Origin: Buttiauxella selenatireducens
GTDB lineage: Bacteria; Pseudomonadota; Gammaproteobacteria; Enterobacterales; Enterobacteriaceae
Length of the DNA: 64,000 nucleotides
Assembly: GCF_031432975.1 (NCBI RefSeq)
Contig: NZ_CP133838.1
Span: forward strand, 4,402,001 to 4,466,000
Reading direction: 5' to 3'
Shown here: positions 38,350 to 49,892 of the stretch, piece by piece
Layout: each line of letters starts with the position of its first letter
How positions within the stretch are numbered: the first letter of the stretch is position 1
Made by a program: the position numbers and the translations under genes
Notes under the pieces: model-generated
Database searches by the model: none
Seen by the model: the letters and a program-made list of their open reading frames with translations, nothing else
What the model was told of the DNA's origin: nothing

Positions 38350-41300
38350 ATGAAAATCATTAAGATATTACCACCACATAATCAACATAACCGCCGCAAA
38401 ATAATACTTAAAACGTCAGCTGGAATAGTTGCTGGCGTGCTGAGTTTTGGCTGCGTGGACGCAAATGCAGAGAGACTGGTCAATACCGTGGGAAGCGTGG
38501 GTATTTGTACCCGTGGTACTTACTCTGACGAAACGATAAAAATGAGTGTGGCAAATACTGCCGGAATAAAAATCGGCGATGGAGGAACCATTACCCTGAG
38601 CCGGGGCAGTATCAAAAATAATGCCGTGTCCGGCGCAGGCTCTAAAGACCAGTTCGGTGTACACGTCTCTGGCGGTAGCCGCGTTGAGTTGAATGAAGTG
38701 GAGGTTGCTCTCGATCCAAAAACAGGAACCGGGGTTGCTATAACAGCCAGTGATATGACGGGGATGTTTGTGGAGTCAGGTGGATCACTGTCACTGAAAA
38801 ATTCCACGCTAACCGTAGGCGGCAATGCCAAGGGAAATAATAACCGTGGGATTGCGGTATCAGGCGATCATTCCCAGGTCTCTCTGGATAATTCCAGCGT
38901 GCAGACAAACTCCTGGGGAGCGGTTGGTATTTCTGCAACACAAGGCGGCAAAATAGACCTTTCGAAAAATACAAAAATCGAGACGGTGGGAGCCAGAAGC
39001 GCCACTACTGGCGGAAGCCACGGTGTTTATGTTAGCGGAGAGAACAGCGCCCTTAATTCAGATAACGCCACAATTCGCACCACTGGCGCTTCAGCTTACG
39101 GAATCAAAGCAGAAAACGGCGGCAAGATAGTTTTAAAAGAGACAGCCGTTGAGACGACCGGCGGTTACGGGCATGGCTTGTTGTTAGATGGCGAAAAAAC
39201 TGACGGTAAAATTTCCGGCGGTTCGATTCTGACATCGGGTAAAGGGGCCGTCGGGATCTGGGCCCGCAATCGCGCGATCGTATCACTGCAAGATGGAACA
39301 ACCATCAGCACCTCAGGTGCTGGGTTATCATCAGCCTCGCCGCTGGATAATGAAAAAACATTAACCTTAAGTCACGGATTACTGGCCAGTGATGAAGAAA
39401 CGTCTATTAGCGGGAAGAATCTGCATTTGACCACTTCTGCGCTAAGTGCCAGCGCTGCGAGAGCGGAGAATAGCGCACAGATTGATCTGCAAGACAGCCA
39501 AATAGACAGTACCGGAGGGGCCGTCAGCACGGCTTCTACCGCCGCCCTTCACGCGCTTTCAGGTGCCGCCATTACGGGCAACCACCTTACGATTAACGTA
39601 TCGGGAAATTATCAGGGGGCTGCCCGGGCCGAAGGGGCTGGCAGCTTACTTGCATTTGATAACAGCAAACTTGATGTCAGCGGAGCAGGCAGCGCGAGTG
39701 CCTTATCAACGGCGGCCAGAGCAATAGATGGTGCATCCCTTGCCTTAAAACGCTCAACAATACTGGCAACGGGCATGCAAAGCCACGGCGTGTCAGTTGA
39801 AGGCCCAGGCTCTAACGCTCAACTGGACAACGTCGAGATTGAAACCCGTGGAGCACGCAGCTCTGGGGTCAATATTATTAACGGCGCAACCGCCGATATC
39901 CTCTCCAGCCAAATCAAGACCACGGCTCCCGATAACGCCGCTGGCCCCTGGGGGCCGGGCATCTTGCTTCAGGGGGCAGACTCTTCACTATCACTTACGG
40001 ACAGTGATGTCACCACCACGCAAAAATCCAGCCTCGGCATCAGCGCGACCAACGGAAGTCGTCTGTTGGTCAACCGCTCGGATATCACGACATCCGGAAA
40101 TTACAGCACAGGAATTGCAACGGCCAATTCAACGGCTTCGATAACGGATAGCCATATCAAAACCTCTGGTGATGATAATGCGATGGGCATCGTTGCCGAC
40201 GTGGGTGCCACCGTTAATGTAATGGGAGGAAGCGTCACCACAACGGGAAATGGATCGCCGGTTCAGAGCAACCTCACCTTCCCACATGCGCTGGCTTCAC
40301 GTAACGAAGGTTCGCTGCTCAAAGTCGAAGGAACTACTTTGCTGACAGAAGGAAATCAAGCTTACGGTGCCGCCGCTGATGACGGAGGTAATATCATCCT
40401 GAAAAATTTGTCGGTCAAAACCCTGGGCGCGAGTTCAACCGGTTTATATGCAGGAATTGGCGCGGCAAAACCGGGCAGCGTCAGCCTGAGCGCCACCAAT
40501 GTGTCGGTCGAGACCTTTGGAGATAATGCAACTGGCGCGTTCGTTGGGCGCAAATATAAAACCGAAACGGCTGAGATGGCGCTGGATAGCGTCACGCTCA
40601 CGACTCATGGTGATAATTCCCGAGGGCTTTGGGCAGAAGCGGGGGCTGAGTTTATGGTCGAAGATTCGGCGATAAAGACCGATGGCGCACAATCTCACGG
40701 CATACTCGCCAGCAACGGAGGGCAGGTTCAAGCCAATAATGTGGTTGCCTCAACGCACGGCGATAACGCGGCTGCATTGGCCGTCCAGGGCACGGCTGCG
40801 TTTACGGGGCAGGCAAATTTAAATAACAGTATTCTTTTAAGCGAGCATGGTCACGGCATTGAAACCACGGGCTTCGCCGATGTTGAACTGCAAAATAGCC
40901 GGGTTAGTGGAGAAAAGCAGTGGTTGCAGGTGCAAAATGGTCCAGGAGCTTCACAAGGTAATGCCAGCGTAAATGTGTCGTCGAGCATCGTTTCCGGCGC
41001 AGCGCTAACGGAAGCCAATGCCTACTCTGACGTTTCGTTAAGCAAAACCAGTCTGTGGTTTTTGACCGGCAATTCTGTTCTTAGCCAATTAACGAATAAT
41101 CAAAGCCTTATCAATTTCAGTGCACCTGAAAGTAACCAGTACAAAACGCTGAAAGTGAATAATTACCACGGCGATAACGCAACGATTGCATTAAATACTC
41201 ACTTGTATGCCGACAATTCCCCAACCGACCAACTCGTTATTGACGGTGGGCATGCCGATGGTTCCACCAGCCTGAAAATCACGAATACCGATGGTCAGGG

Positions 41301-42617
41301 CGCACTAACCCAGGGCAATGGCATTAAAGTGGTGGATGCGATAAGCGGTGCCACAACAGAAACTGAAGCCTTTAATTTGCTCAACAAGGTAAAAGCGGGG
41401 CCATATGTATATTCACTTTATCGATCAAGTCTCGATAACAGCAATGAAGAAGCCTGGTATCTGCGTTCTCACAAAGTGGTTGCGCCGGAAATTGATGATA
41501 ACGAGCTAACGCCGCCACCAGAGCCACAGCCACAGCCGGGCGTTCCTCCTGTAGATGAACCTCCCGTCGTTAACGAAGGTGATAATGCTCCTCCGGCAAC
41601 GCCAATGCCTTCTCAACAACCTGTCGCTGTACCCGATTATCGGGCAGAAACGTCGCTGTATCAGGACATCCCTCAACTGGCATTACTGTATAGCCGGATG
41701 CTGGTTGATAGCCTGCACGAACGTACCGGGGAACAATTTGCCAGCCCGGAAAAAATCACAGCGGCAACACAATCGCCGCATATGAGCTGGGGTCGCGTGA
41801 TTGTTAAAAACGGGAAATCTGATTTCGATGGGCCGCAATCGCGTTTTTCACTGAATGCCATTCAGCTCGGCATTGATTTGTATCGTGAAAGCCAGGATGA
41901 CGGGAGTTCTAATTTTGCCGGCGTGCTAGGGAACATCGGTAAAATTAACAGCAAAGTCACCCATACCGATGGTGAAAATGCAGGCCGCAATACGGTGAAA
42001 TCGTGGGGTCTGGGCGGTTACTGGACGCACTTTACGCCAGCGGGAAGTTATCTTGATGCCGTCGCCCAGTACAACCGGTTGTATGTGGAATCCAGCCCCA
42101 CCGATCTCAGCCCAATGAAAACCAAAGGTTATGGTTTAAGTGCTTCGCTGGAGGCGGGTTATCCTTGGCAGCCGGATACTGACGTTCAGCGCTTTATCGA
42201 ACCTCAGGCGCAGTTGATCTACTCAACGGTGAAACTGGATAACACTCATGACGAGGCATCTACAGTTAAATTCAGCAATGCAGATTCCCTGACTGGCCGC
42301 CTCAGCCTGCGTATTCATCAGACCTGGAATCATGATGACGAGAAAAAAGTGAAAGAGGAACGCACCAGAACGACCGCCTGGTTACGCCCGGGATCTTGCA
42401 TGAGTTCAGAGGAGACAGCAAAACAGCCTTTTCTTCTCAGCAAGGCGACATACCGTTTGTCACCAACAGCGCTGGAACATGGGGGCAATTAAATGCGGGC
42501 GTTGACCATCAGATCAATAAGTCAGTTTCGATTGCCGGTTCGTTGAGTGTTGAAAAGTCGTTTGTAGGTGACAGCATCAATTACGGCGGGATTGTCGGTT
42601 TGAAAATTAAGTTCTGA
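38350..42617 (+). pseudogene. Large autotransporter adhesin, frameshifted in the beta-barrel
   Basis: Type Va secretion protein. An extended signal sequence (about residues 1-42, end DANAER), then a passenger of roughly 1,000 residues built from imperfect beta-helix rungs of the kind IxTTGxxAxGIxAxxGGxIxL, a proline-rich linker (PPPEPQPQPGVPPVDEPP), and a pertactin-type barrel. At 42390-42392 the frame is lost: with one more G the run CCCGGG would give RPGILHEFRGDS and continue in the frame 42396-42617 to the barrel end IVGLKIKF with terminal Phe. As written the product ends at 42492 with 33 wrong residues and no barrel end, so it should not assemble. AGAGG precedes the ATG. May be a real mutation or a base-calling error. 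Confidence 0.85.
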
Positions 42618-42637
42618 TTTGTTGTTTGCACTCAGTC

Positions 42638-42663
42638 TAATGCCGCTAACGCGGCATTATTTT
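42638..42663. terminator. Bidirectional terminator between autotransporter and rpiR-type gene
   Basis: TAATGCCGC (42638-42646) and GCGGCATTA (42651-42659) with loop TAAC, followed by TTTTG. It overlaps the stop codon of the regulator gene. Confidence 0.75.
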
Positions 42664-43538
42664 GCAATATTTAGAGCATCCATAGTGCGCAGTTTGCTTT
42701 CGCGAGCCTGTTCTGGTGCGGCTTGTACCAGCAAGGTGTAGAGCAAATCCAGCACAAATAACTGCGCGGTTTTGGTTCCGATCGAATCCCCTTGTAGCAT
42801 GCCCTGACGGTTGCCGTTGATCAGACTAAAGTCGGCAACTTCACACAGCGGTGAGCCCAAATTATGGGTGAGTGCCACAGTGGTTGCCCCCGCATGTTTG
42901 GCAAGCTCTAGTGCGTGGACCGTTTCAGGGGAATTCCCGGTGTGGCTAATCGCAAAGGCGACATCGCCTGATTTTAATAAGGTGGCCTGCATATACATAA
43001 AGTGATTATTGGTGACAGCGTCAACCCGCATGCCAATGCGCATCAGTTTATGTTTCATATCTTCGGCAGTAATCCCGGAAGAACCCACGCCAAAAATATA
43101 CACCGAGTTACTGGTCCGTAGCGCCTTAACCACTTCACTGACCTGGCTCATGTCCAGCAAATTTAGGGTTTCGGACAGCACGTTATTAATAGTGCTTTGC
43201 AGCTTCAACCCGATGGTATGCGCATCATCAGATTCGCTAATCTCCCCTTCTAACAGCGGGCCGTTGTTATCGGACTCCGCAGTGGCAAGCTCAATGGCTA
43301 AATCCATTTTAAAGTCCTGGAAACCTTTATAGCCAAGCGTGCGACAAAAACGAATCACGGTCGCTTCGCCAGCCTGCGTTTCACGTGACAATTCGGCGAT
43401 AGAGAGCTGAGTCACCTGCTGTGGTGAGGTCAAAATATAGTGTGCGATACGCTGAGATACACGCGTCAGGCTATTTTGCATCGCACCAAGAGTATCGAGG
43501 ATTTTACCAGGTTTAAGGCGAAGGGCTTGAGGCTCCAT
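42657..43538 (-). CDS. RpiR/MurR-family regulator of the nan remnant locus
   Basis: A 293-residue regulator with N-terminal RpiR helix-turn-helix (SIAELSRETQAGEATVIRFCRTLGYKG) and a C-terminal SIS sugar-phosphate-binding domain (VYIFGVGSSGITAEDM; FAISHTGNSPETVHAL). RpiR-type NanR proteins control sialic-acid genes in Vibrio and others by sensing N-acetylmannosamine-6-phosphate, whereas E. coli NanR is GntR-type. Its place directly downstream of nanQ and nanK supports that role here. Begins MEPQALRLKP. Confidence 0.85.
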   Translation of the reverse strand: MEPQALRLKPGKILDTLGAMQNSLTRVSQRIAHYILTSPQQVTQLSIAELSRETQAGEATVIRFCRTLGYKGFQDFKMDLAIELATAESDNNGPLLEGEISESDDAHTIGLKLQSTINNVLSETLNLLDMSQVSEVVKALRTSNSVYIFGVGSSGITAEDMKHKLMRIGMRVDAVTNNHFMYMQATLLKSGDVAFAISHTGNSPETVHALELAKHAGATTVALTHNLGSPLCEVADFSLINGNRQGMLQGDSIGTKTAQLFVLDLLYTLLVQAAPEQARESKLRTMDALNIAK

Positions 43539-43578
43539 AAATTTCCGCTTCTTTATTTCATAAAAAATTGAAAAGAGT

Positions 43579-44049
43579 TTACCCCTGCAAAAGTCGGTAA
43601 TGCACTTTTATCACTGCCTTGCTAATCGTCTGTGCCGATTCACTGATGCAACCTGGTTTATGCGGCTCCCCAGGAAGAAAGATCGCAAACATACCTGGTT
43701 GTAAATGCAGTGTCTGGCAAGGGGATACGGTATCACACAGCAAATAATCATCACCTTCATGGTAAGTATCCGGTGCAATTGCTGACCCAAGTGGACCAAA
43801 ATCGATGCGCTCCTGCCCATTGAGTAACACTTGAACGTCAAGATATTCGCGATGTTGCTCGTAACGTTTGCTCTGGGGTTCTGCGGTATCAAACACCATA
43901 ACATTCATAAAGATATCGTCACCGTCTATCTCATGTCGGCCAGGGCTTAAGGTTTCTGGATGCAGTGACAGCGCCTGCTTGATGATGGCCAGTAGTTGAG
44001 GGGCGATACCGGTCTGGGTCGTGAGCTCTGAAATTCGTCCTAAAATCAT
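43579..44049 (-). CDS. nanQ: N-acetylneuraminate anomerase family protein (YhcH/NanQ)
   Basis: A 156-residue YhcH/YjgK/YiaL (DUF386) cupin. Family landmarks: HREYLDVQVLLNGQERIDF, the metal-ligand segment FAIFLPGEPHKPG with His, and the end KAVIKVHYRLL. In E. coli NanQ speeds sialic-acid anomer opening and is the last gene of nanATEK-yhcH. Here it follows nanK after 34 bases. YjgK-type relatives cannot be excluded by motif alone, but the neighbours favour NanQ. Confidence 0.85.
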   Translation of the reverse strand: MILGRISELTTQTGIAPQLLAIIKQALSLHPETLSPGRHEIDGDDIFMNVMVFDTAEPQSKRYEQHREYLDVQVLLNGQERIDFGPLGSAIAPDTYHEGDDYLLCDTVSPCQTLHLQPGMFAIFLPGEPHKPGCISESAQTISKAVIKVHYRLLQG

Positions 44050-44083
44050 AGTGTCACCTTATATTCACGTGGTTTATCAAGTT

Positions 44084-44959
44084 TCAGGCTGAGTGGTTTT
44101 CAGACCAGAGTGCCGCGCCCATTAACCCCGCATCGTGTTGATAATGCGCGGCATAAATCGGGACCTGGAACGCCGCAGGAGATTGCGCGAGCTGCTGTTC
44201 CACCTGTTGGCGATAACCCTGAGCCAGGCCAACACTGCCGCCTAGCACGATACATTCGGTATCCAGCAGGGCTTTGATATTGGCGATTAGCTGGCAAATT
44301 GCCTGTGCTGAACGCGTCATTAACTGCTGAGCTTGCGCGTTCCCTGATTGAGCCTGAGCGAAAATTTCGCGAGTGTTTTTACCCTCAAGTTCATGTCCGG
44401 CTGCGGCGGCAATCGCACGCCCTGAAGCAATCGCCTCGACACAACCAACACGCCCGCAACCGCACAGTGGACCATTGGGATCGGCCTGTATATGGCCAAT
44501 ATGACCTGCAAAAGCATACGGGCCGGTTAATAACTCACCATTCACAACAACGCCACCACCGACTCCCGTGGAAACCGTGATAAAGGTGACATGTTTAAAC
44601 TGAGCAGACAGATAGCAATACTCAGCCCAGGCAGCAGCCTGCGCATCATTCAGAACAACACACGGCAACCCCGTGAGTTTTTCAACCGTCGCCTGCAAGG
44701 GAAAATGATTCAGTCCGCCCAGGTTATCGGGATTAAGCGCGGTAAGAATGCCCTTGTCGATAATCCCGGTGGATGCCACCGCTACCCGCTGAGCTTGTCC
44801 CTGATAAACGTCAACCAACCGGGCTAACGCTTGCTCAAGGGCTTGCGGCGCGGCATTTGCCGGTGTGGAAATTTCGGTACGTTGGAAAATTTTATGCTCA
44901 TCGTTGATTAGCGCTGCGGCCAGTTTGGTGCCGCCGATATCAATGGCTAGTGTGTTCAT
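44084..44959 (-). CDS. nanK: N-acetylmannosamine kinase
   Basis: ROK-family kinase of 291 residues (same as E. coli) that phosphorylates ManNAc to ManNAc-6-P in sialic-acid catabolism. ATP site [14 protein letters not shown], catalytic Asp in [14 protein letters not shown] zinc motif [15 protein letters not shown]. The ATG at 44957-44959 with GGAG 7 bases upstream is chosen over a start at 45031 that lies inside the relic nanE. Without a functional nanE or nanA nearby its substrate supply is unclear. Confidence 0.92.
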   Translation of the reverse strand: MNTLAIDIGGTKLAAALINDEHKIFQRTEISTPANAAPQALEQALARLVDVYQGQAQRVAVASTGIIDKGILTALNPDNLGGLNHFPLQATVEKLTGLPCVVLNDAQAAAWAEYCYLSAQFKHVTFITVSTGVGGGVVVNGELLTGPYAFAGHIGHIQADPNGPLCGCGRVGCVEAIASGRAIAAAAGHELEGKNTREIFAQAQSGNAQAQQLMTRSAQAICQLIANIKALLDTECIVLGGSVGLAQGYRQQVEQQLAQSPAAFQVPIYAAHYQHDAGLMGAALWSENHSA

Positions 44960-45059
44960 TGATTTCTCCGCGCTTAATGGCGTCGCTGAAACAGTGGCTG
45001 GGGCCTGTAAATTCCCCACAATCACGCACACGTTGTTCTAACCTGGCTAATAGTGACAT
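44940..45059 (-). pseudogene. nanE: nanE relic: both ends kept, centre deleted
   Basis: A 39-codon frame starts with GGAG and ATG (45057-45059) as [17 protein letters not shown] and ends with [18 protein letters not shown] then TGA, overlapping nanK by 20 bases. The first half resembles the NanE N-terminus (E. coli MSLLEQLEKNI-like), the second the NanE C-terminus around the W-Y/F-N/S-D-A-x-K segment. NanE (ManNAc-6-P 2-epimerase) is normally about 230 residues, so about 190 would be missing in frame. Alternatively a short leader peptide; the resemblance at both ends makes the relic more likely. Confidence 0.5.
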
Positions 45060-45202
45060 TTTGCTCCGCCTTATAAACCTCAATGAAGTTTAACTCCAAA
45101 AAAGAGTAGCGGACGGAGTATGACCCGTTCAAGTGACAAACTGGAAAAATGTGAAGGGAGTCAGGAATTGCGAGAAAGAACAGGGGGTTTAGCAAAGCGG
45201 GA

Positions 45203-45239
45203 AAATGTGATCAACGCGATTCAGCCGTTGATCACATTT
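45203..45239 (-). terminator. Terminator after parE
   Basis: Perfect 14-base arms AAATGTGATCAACG (45203-45216) and CGTTGATCACATTT (45226-45239). On the minus strand the stem is followed by TTTTCCCG. Confidence 0.8.
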
Positions 45240-45254
45240 ATCCGAAAGCGGTAA

Positions 45255-47153
<1,899 letters not shown>

Positions 47154-47195
47154 TTATTCGTTCAGATTGCGAAACAGGAATTCGACATCAAGCCT

Positions 47196-47771
47196 TTAAT
47201 GCAGGCCAAGGAAGTCGACGATCTGTGTGAAATAATCTTCGAAGCCTACAAAGGCGTGATTGCCACCGGACTCTACCGTCTGCCGACAGGGGGTGTAGTA
47301 CGCCACTGCCTGGCGGTAATCAAGCACTTCGTCACCCGTTTGTTGTAACAACCAGATGAGATCTGGCGATTCTAACGGGTCAACTTGCATGACTTTAAGA
47401 TCGTAAATATGGCGTGACTCTAGCACATATTGCTGCCCGGTGTAGGGGTTCTCGTTCTTACCAAGATAATCGACGAGCAATTCAAAAGGCCGTACCGCTG
47501 GGTTTACAACGACCGCCGGTAGCGTAAAACATTGCGACAACCAAGTGGCGTAGTAGCCCCCTAAAGAGGAGCCCACTATCCCCAACGGCTCACCGCCATG
47601 CTTGAGTACCAGCGACTCCAGCAACTCTGCCGCATCGGCAGGATACGGTGGGAGTTCCGGGATAATCATATTGATATGCGGATGATTCTGCTCAAGCCAT
47701 GCCTGAAAGCTGGTGGCCTTAGCGGAACGCGGCGAACTATTGAAACCGTGTAAGTAAAGTAGCGTTGACAT
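47196..47771 (-). CDS. yqiA: Esterase YqiA
   Basis: Alpha/beta hydrolase of 191 residues (UPF0227). Nucleophile elbow in [14 protein letters not shown], catalytic His in [14 protein letters not shown]. coli YqiA has palmitoyl-CoA and p-nitrophenyl ester activity. ATG at 47769-47771 overlaps the cpdA stop by one base (TGATG); a longer frame upstream lies inside cpdA and is rejected. Confidence 0.94.
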   Translation of the reverse strand: MSTLLYLHGFNSSPRSAKATSFQAWLEQNHPHINMIIPELPPYPADAAELLESLVLKHGGEPLGIVGSSLGGYYATWLSQCFTLPAVVVNPAVRPFELLVDYLGKNENPYTGQQYVLESRHIYDLKVMQVDPLESPDLIWLLQQTGDEVLDYRQAVAYYTPCRQTVESGGNHAFVGFEDYFTQIVDFLGLH

Positions 47772-48598
47772 CAATACCCTTCTGAAGCGGTATCTGGGTT
47801 GAACACCGCACCTTTCAGGCGGCAAACCTCAGTGGTAACTTCGCCATTGGGATGGAGTTCCAGCCAACGCCAGCCTGGCTCAATGGTGTCGAGAGTGAAG
47901 TTGGAGCAATGCGGCTTAAATTGCACACATGTGGACGGCGTTGCCAGCATTCGTCTGCCATTCCAGTCCAGATCTAACTCCTGATGAATATGACCACACA
48001 CCAGCGTTTTCACTTTCGGGAATTTTTGCAAAACGTCATCCAGCTCTGCGGCATTGCGCAGGCTATGTTGGTCCAGCCAACTGCAACCCGCGGGTACAGG
48101 ATGATGATGCAGCAATAACAGCGTATGCCGTTCAGGCGCACCGGCGAGCTTGCGCTCCAGCCAGTCGAGCTGATAGTCGCTCAGTTCACCATGTGGGACG
48201 CCAAAGACCTGGCTGTCGAGCAGTAATATTTGCCAATTGTCTCCAAGGAAAACTTGTTTTGCCGGGGAGATCCCCGCTTCAAGCAACGAGCTAAACATCG
48301 CAGGTTGGAAATCGTGATTGCCTGGCAGCCAAACGCAGGGCGCAGGAATCTCCGCAATGCCCTCAACAAAATGCTGGTAGGCCTGCGCACTGTGATCCTG
48401 GGCTAAATCCCCAGTTGCAACGATAAGGTCATAATGACGCTGCTCGGCGAGGATGGCGGCAATAACAGCCTGATAGCTCATCCAGGTATTGATACCAAGC
48501 AGCGTTTCGTTCTTTCCAGAGAACAGGTGGGTATCTGTAATTTGCAAGATCCTGATCTGGCCCCCACCGGCCACAGGAAGATTTAACAGGCTTTCCAA
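47771..48598 (-). CDS. cpdA: 3',5'-cyclic AMP phosphodiesterase
   Basis: Class III metallophosphoesterase of 275 residues, as in E. coli; hydrolyses cAMP to AMP and tunes CRP signalling. Metal ligands in order: [43 protein letters not shown]. The start is TTG (48596-48598), as in E. coli, with AAGGA upstream. Fourth last in the operon and translationally coupled to yqiA. Confidence 0.96.
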   Translation of the reverse strand: MESLLNLPVAGGGQIRILQITDTHLFSGKNETLLGINTWMSYQAVIAAILAEQRHYDLIVATGDLAQDHSAQAYQHFVEGIAEIPAPCVWLPGNHDFQPAMFSSLLEAGISPAKQVFLGDNWQILLLDSQVFGVPHGELSDYQLDWLERKLAGAPERHTLLLLHHHPVPAGCSWLDQHSLRNAAELDDVLQKFPKVKTLVCGHIHQELDLDWNGRRMLATPSTCVQFKPHCSNFTLDTIEPGWRWLELHPNGEVTTEVCRLKGAVFNPDTASEGY

Positions 48599-48623
48599 AT
48601 GGTGTCCTTAGGTTTCACCCTCA

Positions 48624-49046
48624 CTAACAAACCGGAACCGCCATCGCTCCATGCGCCAAACAATATCGCAGCCAATCGGCTAGAAACTGATTAATTTGAT
48701 GCTTTTCGTCACGTTGATGCAACTTTTTATTAGGATAATCATATCGTGCTTTGAAACGAAAGATCTGCTGACTTGAACACACTTCCGCGACCATCGCGTC
48801 ATGATAAAGCCTGACCGACATCGATGGTAGGCTCCAGTAGCTGATCGCCGGGACTGTTTGTTCGATTTGTACAAGTGTCGTGTAACGAGTCGACTCAAGG
48901 ATAGAGAGTCGATATTGAGCGCTAGTGACCTGATAAGTGACTTTTTCGCCCACTTCGTCATTACGAGGAAGCAGGCGTCGTAGTTGTGCGAAATTGGTTT
49001 CGCACAGACGCATCATTTCAGGGAAGTCAGGTGTATAGCGCTTCAT
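48624..49046 (-). CDS. yqiB: DUF1249 protein YqiB
   Basis: A 140-residue conserved cytoplasmic protein (DUF1249) of unknown function, very close to E. coli YqiB ([15 protein letters not shown] start; [19 protein letters not shown]). The ATG at 49044-49046 matches E. coli; a TTG five codons earlier is unlikely. Between nudF and cpdA. Confidence 0.93.
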   Translation of the reverse strand: MKRYTPDFPEMMRLCETNFAQLRRLLPRNDEVGEKVTYQVTSAQYRLSILESTRYTTLVQIEQTVPAISYWSLPSMSVRLYHDAMVAEVCSSQQIFRFKARYDYPNKKLHQRDEKHQINQFLADWLRYCLAHGAMAVPVC

Positions 49047-49048
49047 GT

Positions 49049-49681
49049 TTAGTTGTTCCACTCTTCTCTTAATTTCTCATGATGCAATTGCAGCCAAAGC
49101 AGTGCGATGACTGAAGCCGCGTTGTCGATTTTCCCTTCTTCTACTAACTGATAAGCCCGTTCCCGGCTCACGACATGAACACGAATATCTTCGTTTTCAT
49201 CTGCCAGACCATGTATGCCCTTCGCGGTTGTTGCGTCGACTTCCCCAACAAGAATCGATAAACGCTCGCTGGTTCCACCAGGGCTTGCCAGGTAGTTGAT
49301 GACCGGTTTAGTGCGACCGACAGTCACTCCTGCTTCTTCAACGGCTTCGCGGCGAGCAACGTCCTCGACACTCTCACCTTCTTCAATCATCCCCGCAACC
49401 AGTTCGAGCAACCACGGGCTGTCGCTGGTGTCATACGCGGCAATTCGAATCTGTTCGATTAAGACGACTTCGTCTCGCACAGGGTCATAGGGTAGCAGTA
49501 CTGCAGCGTGCCCGCGTTCTAAAATTTCGCGACAAACTTCACCACTCATTTCGCCATTAAACAAGCGATGACGGAATCGATAAAGATCCAGCGAAAAAAA
49601 ACCACTATAAAGTGTTTCCCGTGCAATAATTTCAACATCGTTTTTGGCTAATGTGACGAGTTGATCGTTTTGCTTAGTCAT
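49049..49681 (-). CDS. nudF: ADP-ribose pyrophosphatase
   Basis: Nudix hydrolase of 210 residues that splits ADP-ribose into AMP and ribose-5-phosphate. The Nudix box is complete ([11 protein letters not shown]...RREAVEEAG), preceded by ELVA as in the ADP-ribose subfamily. First gene of the operon; divergent from tolC. Stop is 2 bases from the yqiB start. Confidence 0.96.
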   Translation of the reverse strand: MTKQNDQLVTLAKNDVEIIARETLYSGFFSLDLYRFRHRLFNGEMSGEVCREILERGHAAVLLPYDPVRDEVVLIEQIRIAAYDTSDSPWLLELVAGMIEEGESVEDVARREAVEEAGVTVGRTKPVINYLASPGGTSERLSILVGEVDATTAKGIHGLADENEDIRVHVVSRERAYQLVEEGKIDNAASVIALLWLQLHHEKLREEWNN

Positions 49682-49781
49682 AATGATTTCCTGATTTTAA
49701 TGGTTATGAAATGGGCAATTTCAAGCCAGTTTGTCTGCCGTTTCATTTCCTATGTGATAGATTGATGAAAATTAAGGGTCA

Positions 49782-49800
49782 ATGGCACATTACGCCAAGC
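49782..49800 (+). promoter_or_regulatory. Marbox upstream of tolC
   Basis: ATGGCACATTACGCCAAGC fits the MarA/SoxS/Rob consensus AYnGCACnnWnnRYYAAAY at all but one defined position. tolC is a known mar/sox/rob target in E. coli. Confidence 0.7.
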
Positions 49801-49892
49801 GCCCCTGCTGGCGGACTCTGCTAAAATCGGCGATCATTTCCGGCTCTTGTCAGCGCTAACAAATTATTTCTGCTTCACAACAAGGAATGCAA

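Noticed and set aside
45206..45236. CRP site TGTGATC...GATCACA
   Set aside because: The half-sites are too far apart (TGTGA-N21-TCACA instead of N6) and form the parE terminator stem.
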